Shown one piece after another: positions 22,519 to 33,185 of a stretch of DNA of 64,000 nt. Source of the stretch: Anodontia alba (Eukaryota > Mollusca > Bivalvia > Lucinida > Lucinidae); NCBI GenBank assembly GCA_964016985.1, contig OZ024828.1:28154581-28218580 (forward strand). The letters run 5' to 3'. Both the position numbers and the translations under genes were made by a program. Under the pieces are notes generated by a model that was not told where the DNA came from, did not search any database, and worked only from the letters and a program-made list of their open reading frames with translations. Within the stretch, counting starts at the first letter, position 1. Each line of letters starts with the position of its first letter.

Positions 22519-23040
22519 CCCTTGTCCTGCTGAACCAGGATATACCCTGCTTTTGCAAACTGTAGATCCAGATCAGTTGGCTTCTGAAAAAGCCAACTGA
22601 TTTGGATCTGCACTGTTTGCCATTAAGTACAGTCGACTCTAGTTATCTCGACTTCGCATATCTTGAATAACGGCTTATCTCGAAGTGAAAACCCGGTCCC
22701 TTTTTGAACATGGAACTCTAAACAACAGGTAACAAACTATTCTGGAAAAGAGGAGAAATTTCTCCTCTCTTCCACAATATTTTCCATATATCTCTAATTT
22801 TAAGAGTCAAATTACATATTCATTTGTGAAATATGGTTGCTCGATTCATTTTTTCCTCAATTTTGCAAATTGGATATGTCGAGGTACGGATATCTCGAAG
22901 TATTTCAGGGAGTCTCTTGGACTTCGAAATAACAAGAGTTGACTGTATGTGAATTTATAGCAACAATCTGCATCAAGTAATCTGATTGGCTGAAAATTAG
23001 AAGTGGGTATGGCATGTTAATTTATTCAGCAGGACAAGGG
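22519..23040 (+). mobile_element. A-type TTAA MITE carrying a nested pogo-like MITE
   Basis: TTAA lies at 22,515-22,518; the right copy is mutated to CTAA. The element is complete (CCCTTGTCCTGC ... CAGGACAAGGG) apart from a 316-bp insertion at its internal TA in ATTAAGTATGTG. Confidence 0.8.
22630..22945. mobile_element. 316-bp pogo/Tigger-like MITE in TA
   Basis: The ends CAGTCGACTCTAGTTATCTCG and ATAACAAGAGTTGACTG are inverted repeats and TA flanks both sides. Several inner TCTCGA motifs occur (ATCTCGAAGT). CAGT-starting ends and TA targets point to the pogo branch of Tc1/mariner. Removing it restores the host MITE exactly. Confidence 0.82.
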
Positions 23041-23111
23041 CTAAATTGGTTTTTGTAGCAACTGCTTTAGCAAACAGGAGCTGCACAGGGATCACTATCA
23101 GACATGGTTGT

Positions 23112-24529
23112 CCCCGTGCTAGGCCTGGGTATAGAATAGTCCAGACGTACCCTCTGCATGAGGTACAAGCCGTCTTAAAGAGGCTGTCCGTGACCACCCG
23201 GGCCCTTGAAATAGGTGGCTGCCTTCCGCTACTGTGGCAGTTGGGTTAAAAAAAAACATTACAGAGCTATCGACCATTCAACCGGTATAATTTCTGACCA
23301 GAAAATTAAATTTATTGAAATGTATCTTAAATCGCAAAAACATATAAAAATAAATTCCACGACATCTATCCTTTTAAACCTTTCCTATCTCATGGTAACT
23401 AACATGCTACATTTGTTTGTGTATCATCCTGTGCCAGTGGGTCGCGCATGGGATGAAGATTATAACCTCATCTGTATTTAACATTTGTGTTTGTCTTGTG
23501 TTTGTGTCATTTTTCTGAACTCTAGCATTCTCAACATTAAGATGTAAAAGATGCATTTAATATTGTTAGATAAGAAACTAGCCATTTTGTTGCAAAGAAA
23601 AGCAGCTACTAATCATCAAGGTATGAAAGCTACATATCATTTGAAAGCTACATATCATCTAACACAGCTTGTTTGTTTGACTCTCTTAAAAAATGAATCC
23701 TAAAAAAAATGAATCCTTTCTTTATTTAATAAACTATTTTATTCTAAATATGGATCTACTAATGATAAAAACCTTTTAATTACCCAGATGTTTTCGGTCT
23801 CCCTTCTCTGTAGGGAATAAAATTTATGGATCACTTTCCTTCTGTAGTGGATAGGGTGTAATCCCCTATTAAAACAGGAACCACCTGTTTGCCATGGGTG
23901 GCGTCTCGTATGCTGGGAGAGGGGAGCCTGATGATTGAGGAAAGTCCAGGGATCTCCAGCTTTTCAACACATCATTTTGGCCCTTATTTCAGATAGAAGA
24001 GCAGTTTGGGCTAGATCCGGCCTGAATCAATCGGCTCAGTCGTGTCAAGCTCTAGAAGTGCACAACTTGTTCTTAGCTTCTTTCTCTCTTTTATACGTAT
24101 CTTTATGGTACCAACCGAGCTTTTTTTCTCTTATTCCTCTAACTTTTAGTGAGTTTCAATGGGCAGCAGCTGATGGGTCAAATGGTGGGCTTGTACTGGG
24201 GCTTTGGCGGAAACCTCTGTGAGAGTGCGGATGTGGTTAGTAGGGATGAACCCAACTGTTCATAAATTTTTCATTGGAAATTTAGATGAATAGGTGGGGA
24301 GTCATATAAACGAGGCCGAGCTGAAGACTCTGATCTTGACACCGAGTATAATAGCAATGTAGCCTTGGCGTTAGAAATAGGAGATCCATTTCTGTTATTC
24401 CCTTTGTAGGGCTCCATGGAGGGTGGGGCGCATAGCTATTGAATCAAAAGCTTCATCACCATGACCTCTCGAAAATGATTTCTAAGGTTGGCCTCTTCCG
24501 AGGACCAAACGCAACCGTTGACATTAACC
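23112..24529 (+). other. LINE 5' UTR / promoter region
   Basis: It begins CCCCGTGCTAGGCCTGGGTA immediately after the target duplication, so it is the true 5' end. Local GC is higher near the start (CCACCCGGGCCC). LINE promoters lie inside this region in the known families. A short duplication (AAAGCTACATATCAT twice, near 23,630) is visible. I see no coding sequence in it. Confidence 0.6.
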
Positions 24530-25698
24530 TTTAAAGCGAATGAGAACTTTCCTAAATTTTTAGTGATTTCAAGTGAAGAGGAAAAAAATCACATCATTGT
24601 CACCTTTTATAATTGAGAAACAAATAGAATCATTAATCAGTACACCAAAAACTGTCAACAAATTAAAAAATGGAACACTTTTAGTTGAAACAAATCAAAA
24701 AAGCCAATCAGAAAATCTAAAAATCCCAAAATTCTTCAATTGAAATGTCACTGTCACGGAACACAAAACCCTCAATAGTTGTAAAGGTATTATCCGTGAC
24801 AGAATGCTCAAACATTAAACTGAAAAAAACATCACAGACTATCTCAAACAACAAGGAGTAACAGCTTGCAAACGTTTCACAATTAAAAAAGACGGAAACC
24901 TGATAGAAACAAATACATTACTATTAACATTTAACACCACCACTTTACCTAAATCACTAAATATTTTCTACAGAATTATACCGGTTGAAGTCTGCATTCC
25001 AAATCCTCTGCGGTGTTTCAACTGCCAGAGGTTTGGACATCATGAGAACAGCTGTCGTGAACTACCTGGATCAGTCTGTGAAAAATGTGGTATGGGTCAT
25101 TTTGACCACCCTACACATGCTTGCAAAAATGAAGCCAAGTACGTGAATTGTAACAAAAATCACTTATCAAAATCAAGTCAATGTGAAATTTGGAAAAAAG
25201 AGAAAGAAATTATGAAAATTAAAGTAACACAAAAAATCACCTATTTGGAAGCTAAAAAAAATTCAAGAAAACCAACCTGAAATTACTTTTGCAAAAGTTG
25301 TTTAATCCCTAAACACCAAACCTGAAACAAAAGAAACTTCTACCCAGTTTAATGAAAAAGATTCTGTCATTAAACCAAATTCAAAAGTCATTACTGCTAC
25401 TGCAAAACCTAAACTTAAACTCGCATCTACCCATCAGTCTAGACCACAAACAAAATCATCTCAAAGCAGTTCACAAACACAGCTGAATAAAGCAAATGGA
25501 TCACAGAGATCCAGGTCCAGGACAGCTGATTCGAAAGAAAAAAATGGAAAAGAGAAAGAGAAAGAACCGAATCCATACAGTAAAGGTGGGTCGGCCGATC
25601 CGATCAAGTTGGTCAATCGGTTAGATTCCCTTGAGAACATGGAGTTAGAGATTGACTCCTCCATGGTCTTGCAGTCTCAGAGAAAACAAAAGGATTAA
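24530..25698 (+). pseudogene. LINE ORF1, gag-like with zinc knuckles, disrupted
   Basis: Readable text begins near FPKFLVISSEEE. Around 25,010-25,180 it encodes a CCHC knuckle (C-x2-C-x4-H-x4-C: CFNCQRFGHHENSC), a second Cys/His cluster starting CEKCGMGH, and a third in which the first Cys is now Tyr (KYVNCNKNH). A Lys/Ser/Gln-rich tail follows, ending QSQRKQKD-stop. The knuckles bind template RNA in the ribonucleoprotein. Damage: a TGA near 24,750, a TAA near 24,815, a frameshift near 25,260 and a TAA near 25,300. Confidence 0.78.
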
Positions 25699-26002
25699 GT
25701 TCCTTATTTTAAATCATCTCTCCATTCGTCATGGATAAAAAATCAATTCTTCAGTGGAACTGTCGAGGACTCAAAGCAAATTATAATGAAATTTTAATTT
25801 TAACAACACTACTTTCTCCGACTGTCTTTTGTCTCCAGGAAACATTTTTAAAAACTACAGATAATATTAATTTAATAAATTATAGTTTATATAATCATAT
25901 CGCAACTGAAAATCAGAAAGGATCAGGAGGTTCATCTATCCTTGTAAAATCAAATGTTCCTCATAAACAGATAGATATAAATAGTAATCTACAAGCTGTT
26001 GC

Positions 26003-26284
26003 TATATCTATCTGTCTACGAGGAACATTTGATTTTACAAGGATAGATGAACCTCCTGATGCTTTCTGATTTTCAGTTGCGATATGATTATATAAACTAT
26101 AATTTTTGAAATTAATATTATCTGTAGTTTTTAAAAATGTTTCTGGAGACAAAAAAAAGTCGGAGAAAGTAGTGTTGTTAAAATTAAAATTTCATTATAA
26201 TTTGCTTTGAGTCCTCGACAGTTCCACTGATGAATTGATTTTTTATCCATGATGAATGGAGAGATGATTTAAAATAAGGAACTT
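26003..26284 (-). repeat. Inverted duplication of the ORF1-ORF2 junction
   Basis: It is the reverse complement of 25,697-25,979 with several percent divergence, and encodes on the minus strand the same endonuclease N-terminal residues (ETFLKTTDNIN, GGSSILVKSNVP). A 28-base stretch (GATATAAATAGTAATCTACA and on) stands in direct orientation on both sides of it (25,974-26,001 and 26,286-26,313). It splits the endonuclease domain. Confidence 0.88.
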
Positions 26285-26313
26285 AGATATAAATAGTAAT
26301 CTACAAGCTGTTG

Positions 26314-26616
26314 AGCCGGCCCTTGGTGGCTCAGTTGGATGCGCCGTCCGACTGGAGACCAGGAGGTCGGGGGTTCAACCCCCAAAGAGGTCGGCAACAT
26401 TCTTTCGTGGAGATTGATCATGAAATATTTTCTACGGTCATTCTCTCCCTTCCGCTGATTCAAGAAGGGCAGTTGTCAGTTTCTGGCGAAAGAATGTGCA
26501 CAATACTAGTTAACCGCTTCGAGGACTAAACCTGCCCAGCAAATGTGTGGTTAGGTAAACTGACTGAGCTCGTCATGACCCCATTGGGTTGACAGGGCTG
26601 TAAAACCTCAACACAA
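26314..26616 (+). mobile_element. SINE1 copy inserted in the LINE
   Basis: The target duplication ACAAGCTGTTG is at 26,303-26,313 and 26,617-26,627. The head CTTGGTGGCTCAGTTGGATGC (A box) and GGGTTCAACCCC (B box) are tRNA-like. The body and tail are close to the local consensus, so this insertion is fairly young and later than the inverted duplication. Confidence 0.92.
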
Positions 26617-29600
26617 ACAAGCTGTTGCTGTAAATATCACACTGTCTAAATCCATAACAATTTGTTCTCTATATCTTCCTCCACACTGTAAATTTTCTAA
26701 ACACGATTTAGAAAATCTTATAAACCAGTTACCTCATCCTTATATATTATTAGGTGACTTTAATAGTCATAGCAAACTATGGGGTTGTTTGGCTACAAAT
26801 GACAAAGGAGAAATCATAGAAAATTTTATTGCAGAAAACGATTTATGTTTATTTAACAATAAACAACCAACTTATCTTCATTCTCCTACAAGAAATTATT
26901 TTGCTTTAGATTTATCTATATGCTCTCCAAATATTTACTTAGATTTTGATTGGTCAGTTCTAGATGACCTTCATAGTAGCGATCATTTTCCAATTAAAAT
27001 ATAAGAAATCAAATCGACAAATGAAGACCATCATTCCATGGAATCTGAATAAAGCAAACTGGGAGAATTTTATGGAGTTTGTGATGAAAAATTAAAACCT
27101 GAAATGTTTAAAACAATAGATGATATACAAGCTTTTACTGATAAATTGATCCATATAGCCGAAAAATGTTTTCCAAAGTCCTCGACACATTCAAAAAGAA
27201 ATAGACCTTGGTTTAATAACAATGTTAAAATGTAATAAATAAAAAAATCTGACTTACGAAAATTCAGTAGGCAACCAACACAAGAAAATCTAATCCATGC
27301 CAAACAAATGCGAGCAAACAAAAGCTAGCAAAACAATAAAATCAGCTAAAAGAACATCTTGGCAGCAAGACGTCTCCAAACTTAACTCTAGAACTCAAGC
27401 AAAGAAAATATGGGACATGATTCGAAAAATTACTGGCAAGAATAAAAATAACAAACATGTCCATATAAAATCAAACAGAAATATATGTTTAACGGCTAAA
27501 GACATTTCCAATGCCCTAGAAGAGAATTTTCAGAAAACTCTTTTAGTACAAATTATTCCGAAAACTTTCAGAACATAAAACAAGAACGAGAGAGAAAGCA
27601 TTTGAATTTTATGCCGTTAAATAATGAAAAATATAATTTACCATTTATATCTTCAGAATTATTAGATGCTCTTCATAAATCTCATGATACAGCTACTGGT
27701 CCTGATGATATACATTATCAAATTCTTAAACATTTACCCAACAGGACTTTAGAAACATTATTAAATATTTTAAATGATATTTGGATCACTGGGAAATTCC
27801 CAAAAATCTGGAGTAAAGTAACAATTACACCTATACCAAAACCAAATAAAGGTCATGCTGAAGCTGGAGAGAATGATTAATGATGGGCTGGTTTGGTTCT
27901 TGGAATCAAACCAGCTTATAACAAAATTTCAAGCTGGATTCAGGAAAAATAATTGTACAAACAATCATTTGATTCATTTGGAATCATTGATTCGTGATGC
28001 CTTTGTTAAAAAAGAACATGTCGTAGCTGTATTTTTTGATCTTGAAAAAGCCTATGATACAACTTGGAAGCATGGCATCATGAAAGATTTACATAAATTA
28101 GGCCTTAAAAGCCGATTGCCACCTATTATTCAGAATTTTTTATCAGATCGAACATTTAATGTTTGAATAGGTAATACATTATCGGACATATTAAACAAGA
28201 ACAAGGTGTACCACAGGGAAGCATTTTATCACCTACCTTGTTTGGCATTAAAATTAATGACATTGTTAAATGTGTGAAAGACATGATTGTTCTCTTTTTG
28301 TTGACGATTTTGGAATATTTATTAGATCGAAAAATAAGGAAACCATTGAATTCAAACTCCAATGATGTTTAAACAATATAGAAGATTGGGCAACAGAAAA
28401 TGGTTTCAAGTTTTCAAAAACAAAAACTCAATGCATACATTTCTGTCAGATACGGCAATTAAATTTAGATCCTCATCTTACCATATATGGTAGTCTCATT
28501 CCAGTCGTCAATGAAGCAAACTTCCTGGGTCTTTTGTTTGATAACAAATTATCTTTTATCCCACACATCAAAGCTTTAAAAGTTAAATGTTTAAAAGCAC
28601 TTGATATTCTTAAAGTTCTCTCCAGTTCCGACTGGGGAGGAGATTGTGCTGTTCTTTTAAATCTTTATAGATCTTTAATTTGATCTAAACTGGATTACGG
28701 ATTTATAGTTTATGGATCCGCTAGAAAATCTTATTTGAAATCTTTAGATACTATTCATCATCAAGGTTTATGTCTAGCTCTAGGGGCTTTTCGTACTTCC
28801 CCCATCGAAAGTTTATACACTGAATCAAATGAACCATCATTGTATATAAGAAGGGAGAAACTGTCCCTTCAGTATGTCACTAAATTAGCCACCAAGCCAC
28901 CAAATTCAGCTTATGATTGTGTTTTTAATCCTAAATACGAAAGATTTTACAATATTAAACCAAGGGCTATTAAATCACTTGGTCTGAGAATACAACTGTT
29001 ACTTGAAGAGGCCAATATTAACATTGAAAATGTTCAGCCCTTTTCCTTTCCGTCAAAAGAGCCTTGGATGTTAAACCCTCCAAAGATTATTTTAGACCTT
29101 CATAAAAATAAAAAATCCGAAGTTGAGTCGCATATTTTTAAGAATGAATTTTTAGAAATCAAATCAAAATATAAACATCACCTGTCAATTTATACTGATG
29201 GTTCGAAACAAGATGAGAAGGTTGCTTGTTCTGTTATTAGTCCAAATTTTACTGACAGAATCAGATTACCTGATAATAGCTCCATTTTTACCGCTGAAGC
29301 CAAAGCAATTGATATTGCACTTTATCATATCAGAGATCAGTCTGAAAAACAATTCATCATTTATTCAGATTCTCTTCCTGTATTAAAATCCCTTAAAGAT
29401 TTACACCATAGGAACCCATTAATTTTAGCAAATTCTTAAAAAATATTATTACCTTTCAGTTTCAAAAGAAATCATATTTTGTTGGCTTCCCAGCCACATT
29501 AGTATTCGTGGAAATGAATTAGCTGATTTAGAAGCTTAATCTGCATTATCCTTAGTGATAATAAATTTTAAAATTCCTTACTCAGATTTTAAATCCAACA

Positions 29601-29924
29601 TCCGTCAATACATTAACAACAAATGTCAATCTGTTTGGGAAAAACAAACTCAAAATAAACTGAATGAAATAAAACCAAATTTTAACAGCAAATGCGCATT
29701 CTCTAATTACAGCAGAAAAGAACAAACAAAAATCACCAGATGTAGAATAGCGTTTGTACAAATTGCCAGGCTGCCTACGTCATGGAATGGAAAAACCAAT
29801 ATCTTAAAATAGCCCACGCGGTCACATGACGATTTTCGGACAAACAATTAATACAGGCAATGGCTTATAAGTTGTTTTTTTTTTTGTTTGTTTTTTGTTT
29901 TTTTGTTTTTTTTTTCGAGAAAAC

Positions 29925-30152
29925 AGCTAGGATTTGACACTTCCTGCAAATTGTCTCCTAAGACTTGCATGAAATTTCAAATCAGGATGTCATTTCATCC
30001 AAATTGTCGCCTAAGAGAAGAAGACCTCTGAGAAGGAGATGATTTGCATGAAATGTCAAATTCTATTTTCTCGGAAATATGACCAAAAAAAAAAAAAAAA
30101 AAAAATCAAAATGAAGTCAGCTGGAATTTTAACTCAGCATGCTAAGCGTTAA
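29925..30152. mobile_element. F-type MITE inside the TIR element
   Basis: It contains GATTTGACACTTCCTGCAAATTGTCTCC and, inverted, GGAGATGATTTGCATGAAATGTCAAA, then a poly-A run and CAGCATGCTAAGCGTTAA. The family recurs at 33.2, 37.5-37.9 and 63.5 kb. Confidence 0.55.
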
Positions 30153-30337
30153 GTTTTAGTCCAGGCTTGAATTTTTTGGTTTGCTGTATTTTGCATCAAT
30201 CCCCTTAAACCTTTCATAGATATGTACATGAACTGCAAGTATGTCTAACCAGTGTAAAATTTGACCATCTTATCATCATTTTTGTCGACTCAACATTGAA
30301 GTGATGTAGTGTTTTAGGGTGAGAAGGACTTTCACAA

Positions 30338-30392
30338 TCTGGAGGGGGAGGGGGTAGGGAGGCACTGGGGGAGGGGGGGGCGGGGGGGAGGG
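30338..30392 (+). repeat. G-rich run with quadruplex potential
   Basis: Five or more runs of three or more G occur within ~50 bases (GGAGGGGGAGGGGG and GGGGGGGCGGGGGGGAGGGG). Downstream to ~30,800 are repeated phrases such as TGATTGGCCCCCTTTT and GAATGGCCCCC that I cannot classify. Confidence 0.6.
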
Positions 30393-31509
30393 GCAGGATA
30401 ACTTCCTATATAGGGCATAGTATGGATGTTCGTGCCGAATGGCCCCCTTTTTCAGCGCTGCCAGGTGTATGATTGGCCCCCTTTTACCAACAAAAATTAT
30501 ATAAATGTCCTGATTTTTCTGGATTCCTATGTGAAAGGCCCCATTTTTCTGACATCCTGGTATATGCAAATATTTTTCGCTCAGACATTTTTCGAGGCTT
30601 CTTGTTCTCTTGGTATTTAATGAAGTGACTGTAATAATTGTCTAACAACCAGCAATAAATGGGTATAAAAATCAAAGGGCAGTATATAAATAGGTCAGCA
30701 TTTCAGACGATCTAGTATATGAATTGGTCCGTTTTTTCAAAGGCCAAGTATATGAATGGGGTAGGTTTGCAATACTGACTTGCACACCCGTACCGCAATC
30801 ACCATTAAGTTACCTCCACCCCTACCCCCGAGTTCAAGATCTGGCTGTTTCACAGACTTCTTTTTTTTTTTTTTTTCAGGAAAGGTTGACATGAAATTTT
30901 AATATTGTTTTCTAAAATCCGATTCTCAATCTGCAATCGGACAACACCAAATAATGCTGCTTTCAGTTTTAACATCGTGTGCGTGCCTGCTGGGCCTTTG
31001 GTTCCTTGTTTGAATTAGGCCAATAAAGAAAATTTCGCTGTTTTTCTCCAGTGTCCGAGAACCACTAACAGCAATGTTTCGTAGTCACCATGATGGAATT
31101 TTAAGAAAACTCGTGACATTTGCAACAATGTACTGGTTTTGCCTGTCAGATAACGCATTACACACATTTCGTACATGAGTGTTTGTCCGAAATCGATGAC
31201 GTCACAGCGATGCTGCAGGATGCTAAAATTAGTAACATCTATAAATAGTGTATTATTGGAATTCGTATAAGCGCTATTGGACACACTAGAATAACTCATT
31301 CTTATATATTAAAAAATGAACAAGCTCCATTCTGCATTCCTTGTAACGAACCTTTTACAGTCAAACATTTTCTTATTACTTGTGCAGAATTTAATCATAT
31401 TTGCACAAAATATTTTAATATGAAAACTGTAAAGGATCTTTTTAATGATATACCAACTAACAAAATAACCGACTTTAAGAAAAGAAATCGGACTTTTAAT
31501 AAATTATAA

Positions 31510-31684
31510 TCAGTATTTTTAATAAATTATAATCATTAATACTGTTATCTTTTTAAAATCAACATATCAATCCTAGATATTTTTAATTTCAAATAAAATA
31601 TTATATATAATATAAAAATTATTAGACGCTATATGCCCTTTTAGGGTTGAGTGCCTCTAAATAAAATATCCATCCATCCATCCG
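31510..31684 (+). other. LINE 3' UTR and microsatellite tail
   Basis: After the ORF2 stop come a duplicated TTTTTAATAAATTATAATCA, an AT-rich stretch, then CCTTTTAGGGTTGAGTGCC, TAAATAAAATAT and (CCAT)n. Microsatellite-like tails rather than poly-A are usual in the I/Jockey group. From 31,699 to 31,987 there is no recognised feature beyond the rest of the segmental duplication. Confidence 0.7.
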
Positions 31685-31987
31685 TCAGACATGGTTGTTG
31701 GCATTGGCATTGGTGTTGGAGTCATTGTTGTCAGTGTCAACAATGGTAATTCTGTTCATGTAGCTCCGTTTCTCAAACACCTAGGTTTCTAGGCTAAACT
31801 TCATACAGACAGCCTGTCAGCCGCCATTGAGCATTACTGTCACCTACTTTTTACGCTTGGCTTGATAATGTTTAGTCTGTTGGTTAAGCGCCATCTCTTG
31901 AATACCACTAGTGGTAGTGACACAGCTGTTTGGTGAATTTCTTGTTATTTCTCAGAGAAAATAAGCCATTTCATATGAATTGTCTGT

Positions 31988-32296
31988 GTTGGCCTTGGTG
32001 GCTCAAGTTGGATGCGCTGTCCGACTGGCGACCAGGAGGTCGCGGGTTCAACCCCCGCCGAGGTTGGCAACATTCTTTCGTGGAGATTGATCATGAAATA
32101 TTTTCTACGGTCATTCTCTCCCTTCCACTGATTCAAGAAGGGCAGTTGTCAGTTTCTGGCGAAAGAATGTGCACAATACTGGTTAACCGCTTTGAGGACT
32201 AAGCCTGCCCAGTAAACGTGTGGCTAGGTAAACTGACCGCGCTCGACATGACCTCATTGGGTTGACTGGGCCGTAAAACCTCAACACAAACAAACA
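31988..32296 (+). mobile_element. SINE1 copy with 13-bp target duplication
   Basis: ATGAATTGTCTGT stands at 31,975-31,987 and 32,297-32,309. Head GGCCTTGGTGGCTCAAGTTGG, B box GCGGGTTCAACCCC. The body is close to consensus. The 97-base coding frame sometimes read here is the SINE body. Confidence 0.92.
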
Positions 32297-32440
32297 ATGA
32301 ATTGTCTGTAAGGCAGACAATTTTTTTGAAATATCAAGTCTTATTTTCTCTACAAAATATGAAAAAAAAAATCAAAGTATCATCTGCTGTAGTTCTGATT
32401 AGTCCTTTAAGAATTTATGTAATGTAGCAGCTTTTTCTGC

Positions 32441-32749
32441 TTTACACTCAACATTCTTAACCCTTAAAACGCCAAGAAAGCCTGCATCTGAAAATGTTGT
32501 CTGTCGTCTGCTGAATATTCTTGCAAACTTTTCAAACCTAGTTTTGCATACAGGCAAACAGTGTGGACCCTGATCAGACTGCTCTTTGAGGAGCAGTCTG
32601 ATCTTGGGTCCACACTGTTTGCAAAAATGACTTTTAAAATCACAAGCAGATGACAAAGCAGACGACAATTGTTGTGATTGGCAGTTTAAGGGTTAAGACT
32701 GTGGAGCTAGGAATCAGAACAAGTAATGCCAATCTGTATAATCAAGCAG
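32441..32749 (+). pseudogene. E1 block: exon-like relic split by a MITE
   Basis: TTTTCTGCTTTACACTCA precedes ACATTCTTAA; the text resumes after the MITE as GACTGTGGAGCTAGGAATCAG and ends ATAATCAAGCAG before GTATGTTAC (donor-like). A TTAA in the exon was the MITE target. In the frame supported by other copies it ends ...CTG/TAT ATA ATC AAG CAG in phase 0, matching the phase-0 start of E2. Confidence 0.45.
32461..32692 (+). mobile_element. D-type TTAA MITE, copy 1
   Basis: TTAA lies at 32,457-32,460 and 32,693-32,696. Ends CCCTTAAAACGCCAAG and GGCAGTTTAAGGG. The central palindrome has arms GTGTGGACCCTGATCAGACTG. The copy at 35,864 is nearly identical. Confidence 0.85.
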
Positions 32750-32775
32750 GTATGTTACATTGTGTCTTGCTTGTT

Positions 32776-32882
32776 ATTACTGTTTTTCACTCAGTATTTT
32801 GCGCTGTGCTTGATATTACTGTTTTTCACTCGGTATTTTGTGCTGTGCTTGATATTACTGTGTTTCAGTCCATATTTTGCAC
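32776..32882 (+). repeat. 39-bp tandem repeat, three units
   Basis: ATTACTGTTTTTCACTC recurs at 32,776 and 32,815, and as ATTACTGTGTTTCAGTC at 32,854, each with TATTTTG and GTGCTTGAT. Confidence 0.75.
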
Positions 32883-33167
32883 TTGTCTCAGTGGCTCAGT
32901 CAGATAAGTCTTTGGCTGAAGATCAGGAGGTCGCGGGTTTGATCCCTGCTGAGTCCGGCAGCATTCTTTGGTGGAGATTGACCATGAAATATTTTCCACT
33001 GATTCAAGAAGGGCAGTTGTCACTTTCTGGCGAAAGAATGTGCACAAGTACTGGTTAAATGCTTAGAGGACTAAGCCTGACAAGATAAAAAGTCTTGTTA
33101 GGTTAACTGACCGTGCCCGACATGACCCCATTGGGTTGACTGGGCTGTAAAACTTCAACACAAACAC
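32883..33167 (+). mobile_element. SINE1 copy with small internal deletion
   Basis: Head TCAGTGGCTCAGTCAGATAAG, B box GCGGGTTTGATCCC. About 25 bases are missing between ATGAAATATTTTC and CACTGATTCAAGAAGG. The tail is GGGTTGACTGGGCTGTAAAAC. Confidence 0.88.
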
Positions 33168-33185
33168 AGTATTTGGCTGATTTAA

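Larger units (their letters stand above)
22388..23111. repeat. Segmental duplication, copy 2
   Basis: It matches 20,212-20,650 on both sides of a TTAA site, but here the site holds an A-type MITE. The right part breaks at 23,111, where the LINE inserted; the duplication resumes at 31,685. Confidence 0.8.
29748..31276. mobile_element. 1.5-kb TIR element inserted in LINE ORF2 without target duplication
   Basis: The left end TAGCGTTTGTACAAATT and the right end AATTCGTATAAGCGCTA are inverted repeats, with a second inverted match further in (GATTTTCGGACAAACA / TGTTTGTCCGAAATC). Excising exactly these bases rejoins AGATGTAGAA to TTGGACACAC, restoring RCRIGHTR in frame. No transposase was recognised; the interior holds an F-type MITE, poly-A/T and a G-rich run. 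Confidence 0.72.
25731..31509 (+). pseudogene. LINE ORF2: endonuclease-RT-RNase H, heavily interrupted
   Basis: Start MDKKSILQWNCRGLKANYNE with QETFLK, later LLGDFNSHSKLWG and SSDHFPI: an AP-type endonuclease (25,731-27,000). RT (27,600-28,720): TITPIPKPNKG, FQAGFRKNNCT, AVFFDLEKAYDTTW, GVPQGSILSPTLF, FVDD (frameshifted) and FLGLLFDNKLSF. RNase H (29,180-29,540): YTDGSK, TAEAKAI, YSDSLPVLKSL, CWLPSHISIRGNELAD. The C-terminal HSYILKNEQAPFCIPCNEPF is at 31,290-31,350. Key residues are mostly present, but there is an inverted duplication, a SINE, a TIR element, an apparent small deletion at 27,855 and several stops. Confidence 0.85.
23112..31684 (+). mobile_element. LINE (non-LTR retrotransposon) with RNase H, intact ends, broken ORFs
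   Basis: The 14-bp target duplication TCAGACATGGTTGT lies at 23,098-23,111 and 31,685-31,698, so both ends are kept. Order: ~1.4 kb 5' UTR, ORF1 with zinc knuckles, ORF2 with AP endonuclease, RT, RNase H and a Cys-rich C-terminal motif, short 3' UTR and a CCAT-repeat tail. RNase H plus gag-like ORF1 suggests the I/Nimb/Jockey group. Subtracting the SINE, TIR element and inverted duplication leaves about 6.4 kb. Multiple stops and frameshifts mean it is dead. Confidence 0.88.

Noticed and set aside
23935..24222. 95-residue frame in the LINE 5' UTR as an extra ORF
   Set aside because: No recognisable motif, and it lies upstream of the clearly gag-like ORF1; composition looks incidental.
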